Positions 17,262-27,777 of a DNA stretch of 64,000 bases are shown here, one piece after another. The notes under the pieces were generated by a model, which was given only the letters and a program-made list of their open reading frames with translations, did no database searches and was not told the origin of the DNA. Positions within the stretch are counted from its first letter, which is position 1. Each line of letters begins with the position of its first letter. Position numbers and translations under genes: made by a program. The DNA is from JANWXR01 sp964608265 (GTDB taxonomy: Bacteria; Chloroflexota; Anaerolineae; Anaerolineales; UBA6663): positions 26,230 to 90,229 of the forward strand of contig CAZSNP010000009.1 in the NCBI GenBank assembly GCA_964608265.1, written 5' to 3'.

Positions 17262-19439
17262 TCAGGCCCCGGCCAGTTTGAACAATCCCGGCACATCGGC
17301 GATCAACGCCACCTGCCCGTCGCCGAGGATGGCCGCGCCCGACAGGCCCGTGCCCTCGGTATTCAGCGCGGCGATGTGCTTGAGCACGACTTCTTGTTCG
17401 CCGACGAGCTTATCCACCCGCAAGCCCATCTTCTGCTTGCCCCAGCGCACGGCCACGACGTATTCGCGCGGGGCCGCTCGCCGACGCTCGGGCTGTTCGA
17501 GTTCGAGCACCTCGGAGAGTTTGACCAGCGGCAGCACGCTGCCGCGGTGTTGCATCACCGGCCGGTTGTTCACCGAGTGGATGTCGTCGGCGGCGACATG
17601 CAGCGCCTCCATGACGGTGGCCAGCGGCACGGCGAAGGTCGCCAAGCCCGACCGCGCCCGCTGCGACCGCACCTGCACCAGCAACGCCGGCAGAATCGCC
17701 AGGGTGAGCGGCAACGAGATGGTGAAGACCGAGCCTTTGCCCGGTTGTGTTTCGACCGAAACGTTGCCGTTGAGCTTCTCAATGTTCGCGCGGACGATAT
17801 CCATGCCCACGCCGCGACCCGAGAGGTCGCTGACGGCGCTGGCCGTCGTCAGCCCGGGCAGGAAGATCAACCCCACCTTTTGCTGCGGCGACAGGCTCGC
17901 CGCCTCGGCCTCGCTCAGCAGGCCCTTGCGTACCGCCATCGCCGCGACCTTGTCGCCGTTGATGCCTTTGCCATCGTCTGCCACGGTGATGATGACGCGA
18001 CCTTCCTCCTGCTGCGCGGCCAGGATGACGTTGCCGGCGGCCGGTTTGCCGGCGGCATGCCGCTCCGCCGGCGTCTCGAGGCCGTGATCGACCGAATTGC
18101 GCACCATGTGAAGGAGGGGATCACCGATGGCCTCGATGACGGTGCGATCCAGTTCGGTGTCCTCGCCGCGTATCACCAGCTCCACCTGCTTGCCCGTCTG
18201 GCGCGCCAGGTCGCGGATGAGGCGGGGAAACCTGCTGAACACGGTGGCGATCGGCAGCATGCGGACGCGCATGACTTCTTCCTGTAATTGATCCGTCAGG
18301 CGGCCCACGTTGTGCGCGGCCTCGCCGAGCGCCTCGACGCGCGGATCGCTGCGCCACTGTTGCTCGAATTCATGGTGCAATTGATAGAGGCGATTGCGCC
18401 CGGTGATCAATTCGCCGACCAGATTCATCAGACGATCAAGCCGCTCGACGCTGATGCGGACGGTCTGCTCGACGACCTTCGAACGGGCCTTCTCCTTCTC
18501 GGCCGTCGCCTGCGCCACCTGTAGCGCCGACTTGAGCTGCGTCATCTGCGCGGCGATGGCGCGGTCGAGCGTGTCTTGCTCGATGGCCCCTTGCTTTACC
18601 AGCGTCTGGCCGAGCAGCGCCGGGGGGAAGTGCAAATCGGCAACCTGTTCGCGGATGGCTTCGTCGAGTTGCGCCTGGGTGATGAAGCCGGCGCTGACGA
18701 GGAACTCGCCGAGGCGCGAGGTCTCGGGGTTGGCCGGTTTGGGCGCCCCCGGCGCGCTCGTCACGCCGCCGATCGCGATCTGCTGCACATCGGGGATCTC
18801 GGCGATGACTTTGCGAATGGCCTCGGCGGTCTGCGTCGTCGCCAGTTGCGCCGATACGGCCGACACTTCCACCATGCTTTCTATGACGGCCGGGCTTGGG
18901 TCGAGGTGTTTGATCTCGCCCAAACCCCGCAGGGCATTTATCACTTGAAACGCGCGCGCCGCCGAGGCGAAGGCATGGGGGGCAAAATCCACCCGCACGG
19001 CCACGATGCCGTCGCTCGCCGCAGGCGCGGCCTGAGCGACCGGATGACCGCCGGCGAACGCCGACAGGCGCGCGATGATGGGCGCCGCGTCGACGGCGCT
19101 CAATTGATCCTCGACCACCTCGTTGAGCAGGACGCGCAGGATATCGAGCGAGACGAGCAAGGTGTCGACCAGCTCGGCGCTGACCTTGAGCGTGCCTTTG
19201 CGCAGCCCGTCCATCGTCGTCTCCATCGCATGCGTCAACTGCGTCATGCGATGATGGCCGATGGCGCCGGCCGCGCCCTTAAGCGTGTGCGCCGCTCGAA
19301 AGATGGCCTGCAGCAGGTTGGCATCCTCGCCGTCTTTTTCCAGCCGCACCAAGCCTCCGTCCAGCGTTTGCAGGTGCTCGTTGGCCTCCGCCAGGAATAT
19401 CTTCGATTCATCTTCGGCGAGGTTGAAGAGCGTGTCCAT
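17262..19439 (-). CDS. cheA: CheA histidine kinase with inserted MshEN-like repeats
   Basis: 725 aa from the ATG at 19439. P1/Hpt with phospho-His51 in AHTLKGAAG; a P2-like region (about 143-225); P3 dimerisation helix (about 325-385, ERLDRLMNLVGELITGRNRL); P4 kinase with VDHGLETPAERH, DDGKGI and GRGVGMDIVR; P5 CheW-like tail. Between P2 and P3 (242-298) are two copies of the 24-residue pattern LGxxLxxxGxxxxxxLxxxIxxQ, the hallmark of MshEN c-di-GMP-binding domains; the usual leading basic residue is Arg in the first and Leu in the second. This insertion is unusual for CheA and may let c-di-GMP modulate the kinase. It heads the cheA-cheC-cheD-cheY-cheB-cheR-HDOD operon. Confidence 0.95.
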   Translation of the reverse strand: MDTLFNLAEDESKIFLAEANEHLQTLDGGLVRLEKDGEDANLLQAIFRAAHTLKGAAGAIGHHRMTQLTHAMETTMDGLRKGTLKVSAELVDTLLVSLDILRVLLNEVVEDQLSAVDAAPIIARLSAFAGGHPVAQAAPAASDGIVAVRVDFAPHAFASAARAFQVINALRGLGEIKHLDPSPAVIESMVEVSAVSAQLATTQTAEAIRKVIAEIPDVQQIAIGGVTSAPGAPKPANPETSRLGEFLVSAGFITQAQLDEAIREQVADLHFPPALLGQTLVKQGAIEQDTLDRAIAAQMTQLKSALQVAQATAEKEKARSKVVEQTVRISVERLDRLMNLVGELITGRNRLYQLHHEFEQQWRSDPRVEALGEAAHNVGRLTDQLQEEVMRVRMLPIATVFSRFPRLIRDLARQTGKQVELVIRGEDTELDRTVIEAIGDPLLHMVRNSVDHGLETPAERHAAGKPAAGNVILAAQQEEGRVIITVADDGKGINGDKVAAMAVRKGLLSEAEAASLSPQQKVGLIFLPGLTTASAVSDLSGRGVGMDIVRANIEKLNGNVSVETQPGKGSVFTISLPLTLAILPALLVQVRSQRARSGLATFAVPLATVMEALHVAADDIHSVNNRPVMQHRGSVLPLVKLSEVLELEQPERRRAAPREYVVAVRWGKQKMGLRVDKLVGEQEVVLKHIAALNTEGTGLSGAAILGDGQVALIADVPGLFKLAGA

Positions 19440-19522
19440 CGGCGTGCATCCTAGCATTCCGGTGTGGGGCCGACTGTAAAGTCGCAATAAACGGCTGCGA
19501 AAGTTCGCATAAAAATACGCGG

Positions 19523-19753
19523 CTATTCGGGCATCAACTCGGCCTCGGGCAGTCGCAACAAAATCCGGTGCTGGCGCGCAAACGCTTCGAGGTCGCCGAA
19601 GCGGATGCGGATGTTGAGGCCGAGTTCGGTGTTGTACGCCGGCAACCCCTTGGTGCGGATCCAGCGGCGGATGGTTTCGGCGGACACCCCGCAGTATTGG
19701 GCGGCCTCGCTGGTGGAAAGGATGGCGTCGGGGAGGAGGGGCAACGGTGGCAT
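19523..19753 (-). CDS. Small BldC/MerR-like helix-turn-helix protein
   Basis: 76 aa. A single winged HTH of the excisionase/BldC type: LSTSEAAQYCGVSAETIRRW, then IRFGDLEAFARQH. The ATG at 19753 has a GGAG site 6 nt upstream. It lies between a receiver gene (8 bp) and cheA (83 bp) on the same strand, an unusual place for a DNA-binding protein. It may auto-regulate the che operon or read out the adjacent stand-alone receiver. Confidence 0.8.
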   Translation of the reverse strand: MPPLPLLPDAILSTSEAAQYCGVSAETIRRWIRTKGLPAYNTELGLNIRIRFGDLEAFARQHRILLRLPEAELMPE

Positions 19754-19761
19754 GGGGGCTC

Positions 19762-20148
19762 CTACACTGTGCGGGCCGGGGCGGGAGAGCGCAACACATG
19801 TTCCACCAGCCGCAGCAGTTGCAGCGGGCTGAACGGTTTGGTGAGGTAGGCGTCGGCGCGGGCGGCCAGGCCGCGCTCGCGATCGATTTGCTGGCTGCGG
19901 GCGGTGAGCATGATGACGGGGATGCCGCTGGTCGCGGGATCGTCCTTCAGCGCCGTGCACACCTCCAGCCCGGTCAGGCCCGGCATGGCCACATCCAACA
20001 CAATCAGGTCGGGCCGGTCGCGGCGCGCCAGGCTCAGGGCCTGGATGCCGTCCTGCGCCTCGATCAACACAATCTCATCGTCCGTCAGCGTGGTGGTGAC
20101 GAGCAAACGGAGCGAGGTGTCGTCATCGGCGATCAGTATGCGGTGCAT
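19762..20148 (-). CDS. CheY-like response regulator
   Basis: 128 aa receiver: ILIADDDTSLR, phospho-Asp in LIVLDVAMPGLTG, Thr in MLTARSQ and Lys in YLTKPFSP. No output domain. Its start overlaps the end of the upstream hybrid kinase by 16 nt, so they are coupled. It probably takes phosphate from that kinase and may act with the HTH protein encoded 8 bp downstream. Confidence 0.88.
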   Translation of the reverse strand: MHRILIADDDTSLRLLVTTTLTDDEIVLIEAQDGIQALSLARRDRPDLIVLDVAMPGLTGLEVCTALKDDPATSGIPVIMLTARSQQIDRERGLAARADAYLTKPFSPLQLLRLVEHVLRSPAPARTV

Positions 20149-22688
20149 CTTTCGGACTCCTTTCCTGCTCCCTGGTGGTCGGCCCGCCTCAGGCGCGTTA
20201 GCCCGGAGTCTTCCGTTTCCGAGATGCGGCGCTGAGGGGAGTGAGGTGGGTGGATGGCCCGCTCGATAGCGGTGCGCAACCGGATGGCGGTGTGCTCGGA
20301 CTTCGGCAACACGGTGGCGCCGAGTTGTTGCAGGCGTTCGGTATCCTCGGGGCGCAGCGTCCTGGCCGTCATCACCACGGCCGGCACCCGCCCGCCGACC
20401 GGCAGCGCGCGCACGCGTTCGAGCAACGCGAACCCGTCCATATCCGGCAGCAGCAAGTCAACGATCAGGGCATCCGGTTGGTGCGTGGCCAGATATTCGA
20501 GGGCGGTCGGCGCATCGCCGACGGCGCGCACGCGGTACCCGGCCCTGCTCAACACGGCGTGGACGAGTTTGGTGATGATGGGCTCATCCTCGACCACCAG
20601 CACCTCGCGGCCCAACCGCGGTTGCAGATGGCCAAGCAGTTCGCGCGGGTCAAAGGGTTTGACGAGGACCTCGGTCGCGCCGGCCGCCAGCCCGCGCGTG
20701 TGCGCCTCCATCACCGTCGTCACGATCACCGGCAGTTGCGAGGGCGAGTGACGTTGCCGGATGGCATCGAGCAACTCCCAGCCGATGTGCGCCTCGGGCA
20801 AACACACATCCATGATCACGCCGACCGGAAGTCGTTGTTGCAGCAAACGCAGGGCCGCGGCCGGTTCGCTCACCGCGACCACGTTCAGCCCGGTGGGCTG
20901 GAGGTGTTCCTGAATCAGCGTGACCTGCCCGGCGTCATCTTCAACGAGGAGGACGTAGGGTGTGTCGGGGAGGCCGGGCAGATCGAGCGCCTCGGTTGCG
21001 GTGGCGGCGCGGCGGGCTAACGGCAGCGTAAACGCAAAGGTGCTGCCGCAGCCCGGGCCGTCGCTTTCGGCCCACACGCGGCCCCCGTGCGCGGCGACGA
21101 TTTCCTTGACGATGGCCAGCCCGAGGCCGGTGCCGCCGATCTCGCGCCGGTCGGATGAATCGACGCGATAGAAGCGCTGGAACAATTGCGGGATGACGTC
21201 CGCCGGCAGGCCGAGGCCCTGATCGCTGACCGCGATCTGCACCGCGGCCTCGGTCGCGCTGACGCGCACGCTGACCGCGCCGCCCTGCGGCGAGTATTTG
21301 AGCGCGTTGCCGATGAGGTTGCGCAGGGCTGCGCCCAGGCGGTTGGCATCGGCGCGCACGGTGGGCAATGCCTCGGGCAGGTGCACGTCCAGTGTGTGCG
21401 CGTTTTGATTGAGGGCGAAGCCGGCGACGGCGCTCTGCACCACCTCGGGCAGTGAGACCTCGCTGAAGGTCATCTCGCCCCGGCCGTTTTCGAGGCGGCG
21501 CAGGTCGAGGAAGTCGTTGATCAGGCCGGTGAGCCGTTCAGCTTCTTTGTGGATGGTCTCGACCAGCACGCGCCGGCGGTCCTCCGGGAATTCGCGGCTG
21601 AGGAGCAACTCGGCGAAACCCAGCACGCTGGCCAGCGGCGTGCGCAACTCGTGCGACACGACGTTGACGAGTTCATCCTTCATGCGATCCATCTCGCGTT
21701 CGCGGGTGATGTCCTGCAGGATGAGGCCATAGTGGAACAGCTCCCCCGAGCCATCGCGCACCGGGAAGAGCTGCAGACGCAGGTCCTGCGGGCGCGGCGT
21801 CGACTCCGCATCGGCGGGCGGCAGCACGCGGCTGACGGTGAAGGCCGGGTATGTCTCTACCTCTTGCAGCGCGAAGGCAAAATCCTGCACGATGCGCTCC
21901 GGGGTTTGCAGGGCCAGTTCGGGATCGTGCCACAGCTCGGCCACCGACAGCCCAGCCAACATCTCCAAAGGCAGCCCGAGCAGGCTTTGCGCCCGCAGGT
22001 TGGCGAAGATGATGGTGCTCTGCAAATCCAGCAGGATCAGCCCCTCGCCCAGGCTTTGCACGATGCTTTCAAACCGCGTCTTTTCGCTTTCGAGCGCGGC
22101 CGTGTGCGCCATCACCCGCTCCTCGAGCGATTGGGTGTAGCGCGGCATGACTTCGTACAGGCGCGCCTTTTCGACGGCGAGGGTGAGCGTGGTGGCGACG
22201 AGGTTGAGGAAGCCGAGGGCGGCGCTGTCGAAGGCGTCGGCCTTGGCGTGGCCGACCGCAAGCACCGCGCCGACACGGCCCTGACACAGCAACGGCAGCA
22301 CGGCATACGAGTCCGGCAGAGCGACACCGGGCGCCAGCGTGGCGATATCGCCCGTCGGCAGCCACTCCTCGGCGAGCAACGGTTGCCGCAGCCGCACGGC
22401 CTGCGCCATCAGGGCCTGGTCGTGATAGAGGTCGGTGGTCGCCGGCTCGCCGGGCAGCAAATAACGCAATTGACCGGCAACGTCATCCACGATGGCGAGC
22501 ACCAAATGGCTGACGCCGAGGGTGAGTTGCAGGTGACGGCGCACCTCGTGCAACAGATCGGGCAGGGTGGGCGCTTCGATGGCAGCGGCGTTGATGCCGA
22601 GCAGCGCCTGCGAGAAACGGAGCCAGTCGGCCTCCGGGCGGGGCAGGGCAAATCGGTTGGTCAGGGCCGGCGCAGGTTGAGCGATCAC
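20133..22688 (-). CDS. Hybrid histidine kinase (GAF-PAS-HisKA-HATPase-REC-REC)
   Basis: 851 aa from the GTG at 22688, which has GGAGA 7 nt upstream; longer open frame overlaps the Ser/Thr kinase gene and is rejected. Order: GAF (about 25-185), PAS (about 210-325), HisKA with NVVSHELRTPLAS, HATPase_c with DQGLGL and GTGLGLAIVKEI, receiver 1 (VLLVEDDAGQ, Asp in VIMDVCLPE), receiver 2 (VLVVEDEPII, Asp in LIVDLLLPDMDG). Receiver 2 has PKSEH where most have KP. It begins 13 nt after the Ser/Thr kinase gene and overlaps the next receiver gene, so one operon links all three. Confidence 0.92.
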   Translation of the reverse strand: MIAQPAPALTNRFALPRPEADWLRFSQALLGINAAAIEAPTLPDLLHEVRRHLQLTLGVSHLVLAIVDDVAGQLRYLLPGEPATTDLYHDQALMAQAVRLRQPLLAEEWLPTGDIATLAPGVALPDSYAVLPLLCQGRVGAVLAVGHAKADAFDSAALGFLNLVATTLTLAVEKARLYEVMPRYTQSLEERVMAHTAALESEKTRFESIVQSLGEGLILLDLQSTIIFANLRAQSLLGLPLEMLAGLSVAELWHDPELALQTPERIVQDFAFALQEVETYPAFTVSRVLPPADAESTPRPQDLRLQLFPVRDGSGELFHYGLILQDITREREMDRMKDELVNVVSHELRTPLASVLGFAELLLSREFPEDRRRVLVETIHKEAERLTGLINDFLDLRRLENGRGEMTFSEVSLPEVVQSAVAGFALNQNAHTLDVHLPEALPTVRADANRLGAALRNLIGNALKYSPQGGAVSVRVSATEAAVQIAVSDQGLGLPADVIPQLFQRFYRVDSSDRREIGGTGLGLAIVKEIVAAHGGRVWAESDGPGCGSTFAFTLPLARRAATATEALDLPGLPDTPYVLLVEDDAGQVTLIQEHLQPTGLNVVAVSEPAAALRLLQQRLPVGVIMDVCLPEAHIGWELLDAIRQRHSPSQLPVIVTTVMEAHTRGLAAGATEVLVKPFDPRELLGHLQPRLGREVLVVEDEPIITKLVHAVLSRAGYRVRAVGDAPTALEYLATHQPDALIVDLLLPDMDGFALLERVRALPVGGRVPAVVMTARTLRPEDTERLQQLGATVLPKSEHTAIRLRTAIERAIHPPHSPQRRISETEDSGLTRLRRADHQGAGKESERCTAY

Positions 22689-22701
22689 AACGCGTCTCCG
22701 A

Positions 22702-24054
22702 TCAGCGAGTGGCGAGGTAGCGCCCGTCCATCCAGCCGGTGCCATCCCACTCATCGGTGGCGTAATCGGGGAAGGCCACGCGATAGAACCAGTTGCCGTC
22801 GCAGGTGCGCCGTTCAAGCACGCGGCCCACATCGCCCTCGTACGCCACCCCGAGCACGCCGTTCCAGAAGATGCTCGGGCAGCCGCGCAACATGCTGGCC
22901 CCGGCGTTATCGCTGTCAATGATCACTTGTACGAACTGGCCGCTGCTGAAGCGGGGCAAGCCTTTGGGGCCGACGACCTCGGCGGCCTCCTGGGCCAACG
23001 CCCAGGCCGCCAGCCCGCCGATGATGGCCAGCCCGGCCACGCCCGCCGCCACGGCCGCCCAGATCGCGCGCCAGTTGGTCGGGCGGCGCGGCGGCTCGTC
23101 AACGACAACGGCAGGCTTGCCGGTGACGACCTCAGCCTGCTCGGGCCAGCCGGAGACGGAGTTGGCATACGTCGGGGCGCTGGCGGTGACCGGTGTGCCC
23201 TCGTCTTTGGCGGCGACGGCGGCCCGCTCGACGGCGGCCCGCAGCGCGCGTGACAGCGCGAGCGGGGAGGGGAAACGTTCGCCCGCATCCTTGGCCAGCG
23301 CCCGCATCAGCACCGCCTCCACCCCGGCGGGCAACTGCAGGCCGAGCTGGCGCGGTGACGGAGGCGGCTCGGACTGGTGCTTCATCACCACCGCGACCTT
23401 GTTGCCCTGAAACGGCGTCTGCCCAGTGAGCAATTCGTACAGGATGACGCCGAGCGCGTACACATCACTGAGCTTGTCGGCGGGCTTGCCCCTGGCCTGC
23501 TCGGGCGCGAGGTATTCCGGGGTGCCGGGTATCTGGTGGGCGTTATGCGTGGCGGGGCGGTCAACGAGACGCAGCAGGGCGAAATCCAAAATGACCGGCT
23601 CACCGGCCTGGTTGAACATGATGTTGCCTGGCTTAAGGTCACCGTGCACGACCTCGTGGGCGTGCGCGAAATCCACCGCCTCGCACAGCAGCTCCATCCA
23701 TTTGATAACGTCTTGCAGCGGGAAGCGGCGGCGCTCGAGTTGAGCCGAGGCCAGCCTGTCCTCCAGCGTTTCACTGCTCAGAAATTCGGTGGCGAGGTAG
23801 GCCTGACCGTTTTCGAGCACCGCATCGGTCACCGGAACAATGCCGCGATGGCTGAGTGTTTTGAGCGACCGGGAGATGGCGGCGAAGCGCTCGGCGAAGC
23901 CGGGCTGGGCGACGAGGTGGGGATGAAAGACCTTGACGGCCACGGTCGCGCCGGTGCGGATGTGGCGCGCGGTGTGCACTTCGGCCAGGGCGCCCTGGCC
24001 GATCAATGCGTCCAGCCGGTACCGACCGAACCGTTGAATGGTTGCCGTCGCCAT
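22702..24054 (-). CDS. Membrane Ser/Thr protein kinase (PknB-like)
   Basis: 450 aa. Hanks-type kinase (about 10-270): Lys41 in VAVKVFHPH, catalytic loop VHGDLKPGN (HGD at 137-139 in place of HRD), DFA at 157-159 in place of DFG, and TPEYLAPEQARG. A linker leads to one TM segment (about 335-355, AAGVAGLAIIGGLAAWALA) and an extracytoplasmic SH3-like tail ending DGTGWMDGRYLATR. The DFA change may alter Mg handling, but the Asp is kept. The start has AAAGGAGA upstream. It is the first gene of the minus-strand signalling island and is divergent from hsp20. Confidence 0.9.
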   Translation of the reverse strand: MATATIQRFGRYRLDALIGQGALAEVHTARHIRTGATVAVKVFHPHLVAQPGFAERFAAISRSLKTLSHRGIVPVTDAVLENGQAYLATEFLSSETLEDRLASAQLERRRFPLQDVIKWMELLCEAVDFAHAHEVVHGDLKPGNIMFNQAGEPVILDFALLRLVDRPATHNAHQIPGTPEYLAPEQARGKPADKLSDVYALGVILYELLTGQTPFQGNKVAVVMKHQSEPPPSPRQLGLQLPAGVEAVLMRALAKDAGERFPSPLALSRALRAAVERAAVAAKDEGTPVTASAPTYANSVSGWPEQAEVVTGKPAVVVDEPPRRPTNWRAIWAAVAAGVAGLAIIGGLAAWALAQEAAEVVGPKGLPRFSSGQFVQVIIDSDNAGASMLRGCPSIFWNGVLGVAYEGDVGRVLERRTCDGNWFYRVAFPDYATDEWDGTGWMDGRYLATR

Positions 24055-24318
24055 ACGCGTCTCCTTTCGCCGAATTCAGGCGGGCGGCGCGCCACACCGG
24101 GCGCGCGGCTGACACCCGCCACACATCGGTTATCGGCCACACCTGAAATTGCGACAGCGACGGGGGATGAATTTAGAGGGCGTTTATGGATGCGCGCCGC
24201 GGATCGCTGCACACACAACCCGTATGTCAACTCTGTTGTGAGAATCTTCGGCGGCCCGCATCCGTTGGTGGTACAATGCACGCGTGATTATGCAAATGAT
24301 GGAGCGGAGGCGCGACAT

Positions 24319-24744
24319 ATGACTGCTCATCGGCCTCGGAAACAGGGGCACGCGGATGAGGCGTTAATCGATGTGTTGTTCGGCGGCGCCTATTCCACCG
24401 GCACCGGCTGGTTGACCAGTCGCCGCGCGCACGGCTGGCGCCCCCCGACCGATGTTTATGAAACCGAAGAGACGATTGTCGTCCGCGTCGAAATCGCCGG
24501 AATGCGGCGCGATGACTTCTATATTTCTTTACAGGATCGCCATCTCAGCATCGCCGGGCATCGCGCGCACGAGCACGGGGGCACCCACGTTCATCATCAG
24601 CTGGAGGTGAACTACGGCGACTTCCGCACCGAGGTGGATTTGCCGATGGCGGTGGTCGCCGATGGCGTCGAAGCCGTGTACGAAGAGGGATTCCTGCGGG
24701 TGACGTTGCCCAAACTCCTGCCCCGCAACGTCACCATTCGATAG
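24319..24744 (+). CDS. Hsp20 / alpha-crystallin small heat-shock protein
   Basis: 141 aa, with the alpha-crystallin core from about residue 48: PPTDVYETEETIVVRVEIAG, FRTEVDLP and the C-terminal GFLRVTLPK signature. It is an ATP-independent holdase forming oligomers. ATG at 24319 with GGAGG upstream. Lon protease follows 26 bp later on the same strand, giving a protein quality-control pair. The 264-bp spacer upstream is divergent with the Ser/Thr kinase gene and should hold both promoters; no CIRCE element was seen. Confidence 0.93.
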   Translation: MTAHRPRKQGHADEALIDVLFGGAYSTGTGWLTSRRAHGWRPPTDVYETEETIVVRVEIAGMRRDDFYISLQDRHLSIAGHRAHEHGGTHVHHQLEVNYGDFRTEVDLPMAVVADGVEAVYEEGFLRVTLPKLLPRNVTIR

Positions 24745-24770
24745 TCATTGCCTCAGAAGCGTTATTTTTC

Positions 24771-27368
<2,598 letters not shown>

Positions 27369-27370
27369 CT

Positions 27371-27736
27371 GTGCCCAATCAAGTGATGCTCGTGGATGAC
27401 GATTTCACCACGACCCAGTTATTGAAAATCCTGCTGGAGATGGACGGCTACTCCGTCCGCGTTGTGCCCAACGGCAACAAGGTGATGCTGGAGGCCAGGG
27501 CCAACCGGCCGGATGTCGTCATCATGGATGTGCACCTGGCGGATGCCAACGGCATCGAGGTGCTGCGCGACATCCGCGCCGACGGCGAATTGCGGCAACT
27601 GCCCGTCATCATGTCCTCCGGCATGGATTTGGAAAACCAGTGCCTTGACGCCGGCGCGACGGCCTTTGTGCTCAAACCCTTCCCGCCGGACCAACTGACC
27701 AGCGTCATCCAAAAGGTATTGACCCCGAACCCCTGA
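27371..27736 (+). CDS. CheY-like response regulator
   Basis: 121 aa from a GTG start 2 nt after the lon stop. Receiver with VMLVDDDFTT, phospho-Asp in VVIMDVHLADANG, Ser/Thr position in IMSSGM and Lys in FVLKPFPP. No output domain. It is co-transcribed with lon, so its abundance should track stress, though no partner kinase lies directly next to it. Confidence 0.88.
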   Translation: MPNQVMLVDDDFTTTQLLKILLEMDGYSVRVVPNGNKVMLEARANRPDVVIMDVHLADANGIEVLRDIRADGELRQLPVIMSSGMDLENQCLDAGATAFVLKPFPPDQLTSVIQKVLTPNP

Positions 27737-27770
27737 TCCCCGTTCACCCGGGGATTGGGGATCGGGGATT
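27735..27770. repeat. Heptamer tandem repeat GGGGATT
   Basis: GGGGATT, GGGGATC, GGGGATT in tandem (27750-27770), with an inverted copy GATCCCC at 27735-27741 that can pair with the middle unit. It fills the 41-bp spacer between the receiver and the PHP gene. It is one of several 7-bp-period arrays at gene borders in this window. Confidence 0.7.
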
Positions 27771-27777
27771 AGGACCT

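Noticed and set aside
17221..19799. Longer CheA starting near 19799
   Set aside because: The extra N-terminal residues read through the HTH gene in another frame and are Arg/Pro-rich. The ATG at 19439 gives a normal Hpt start.
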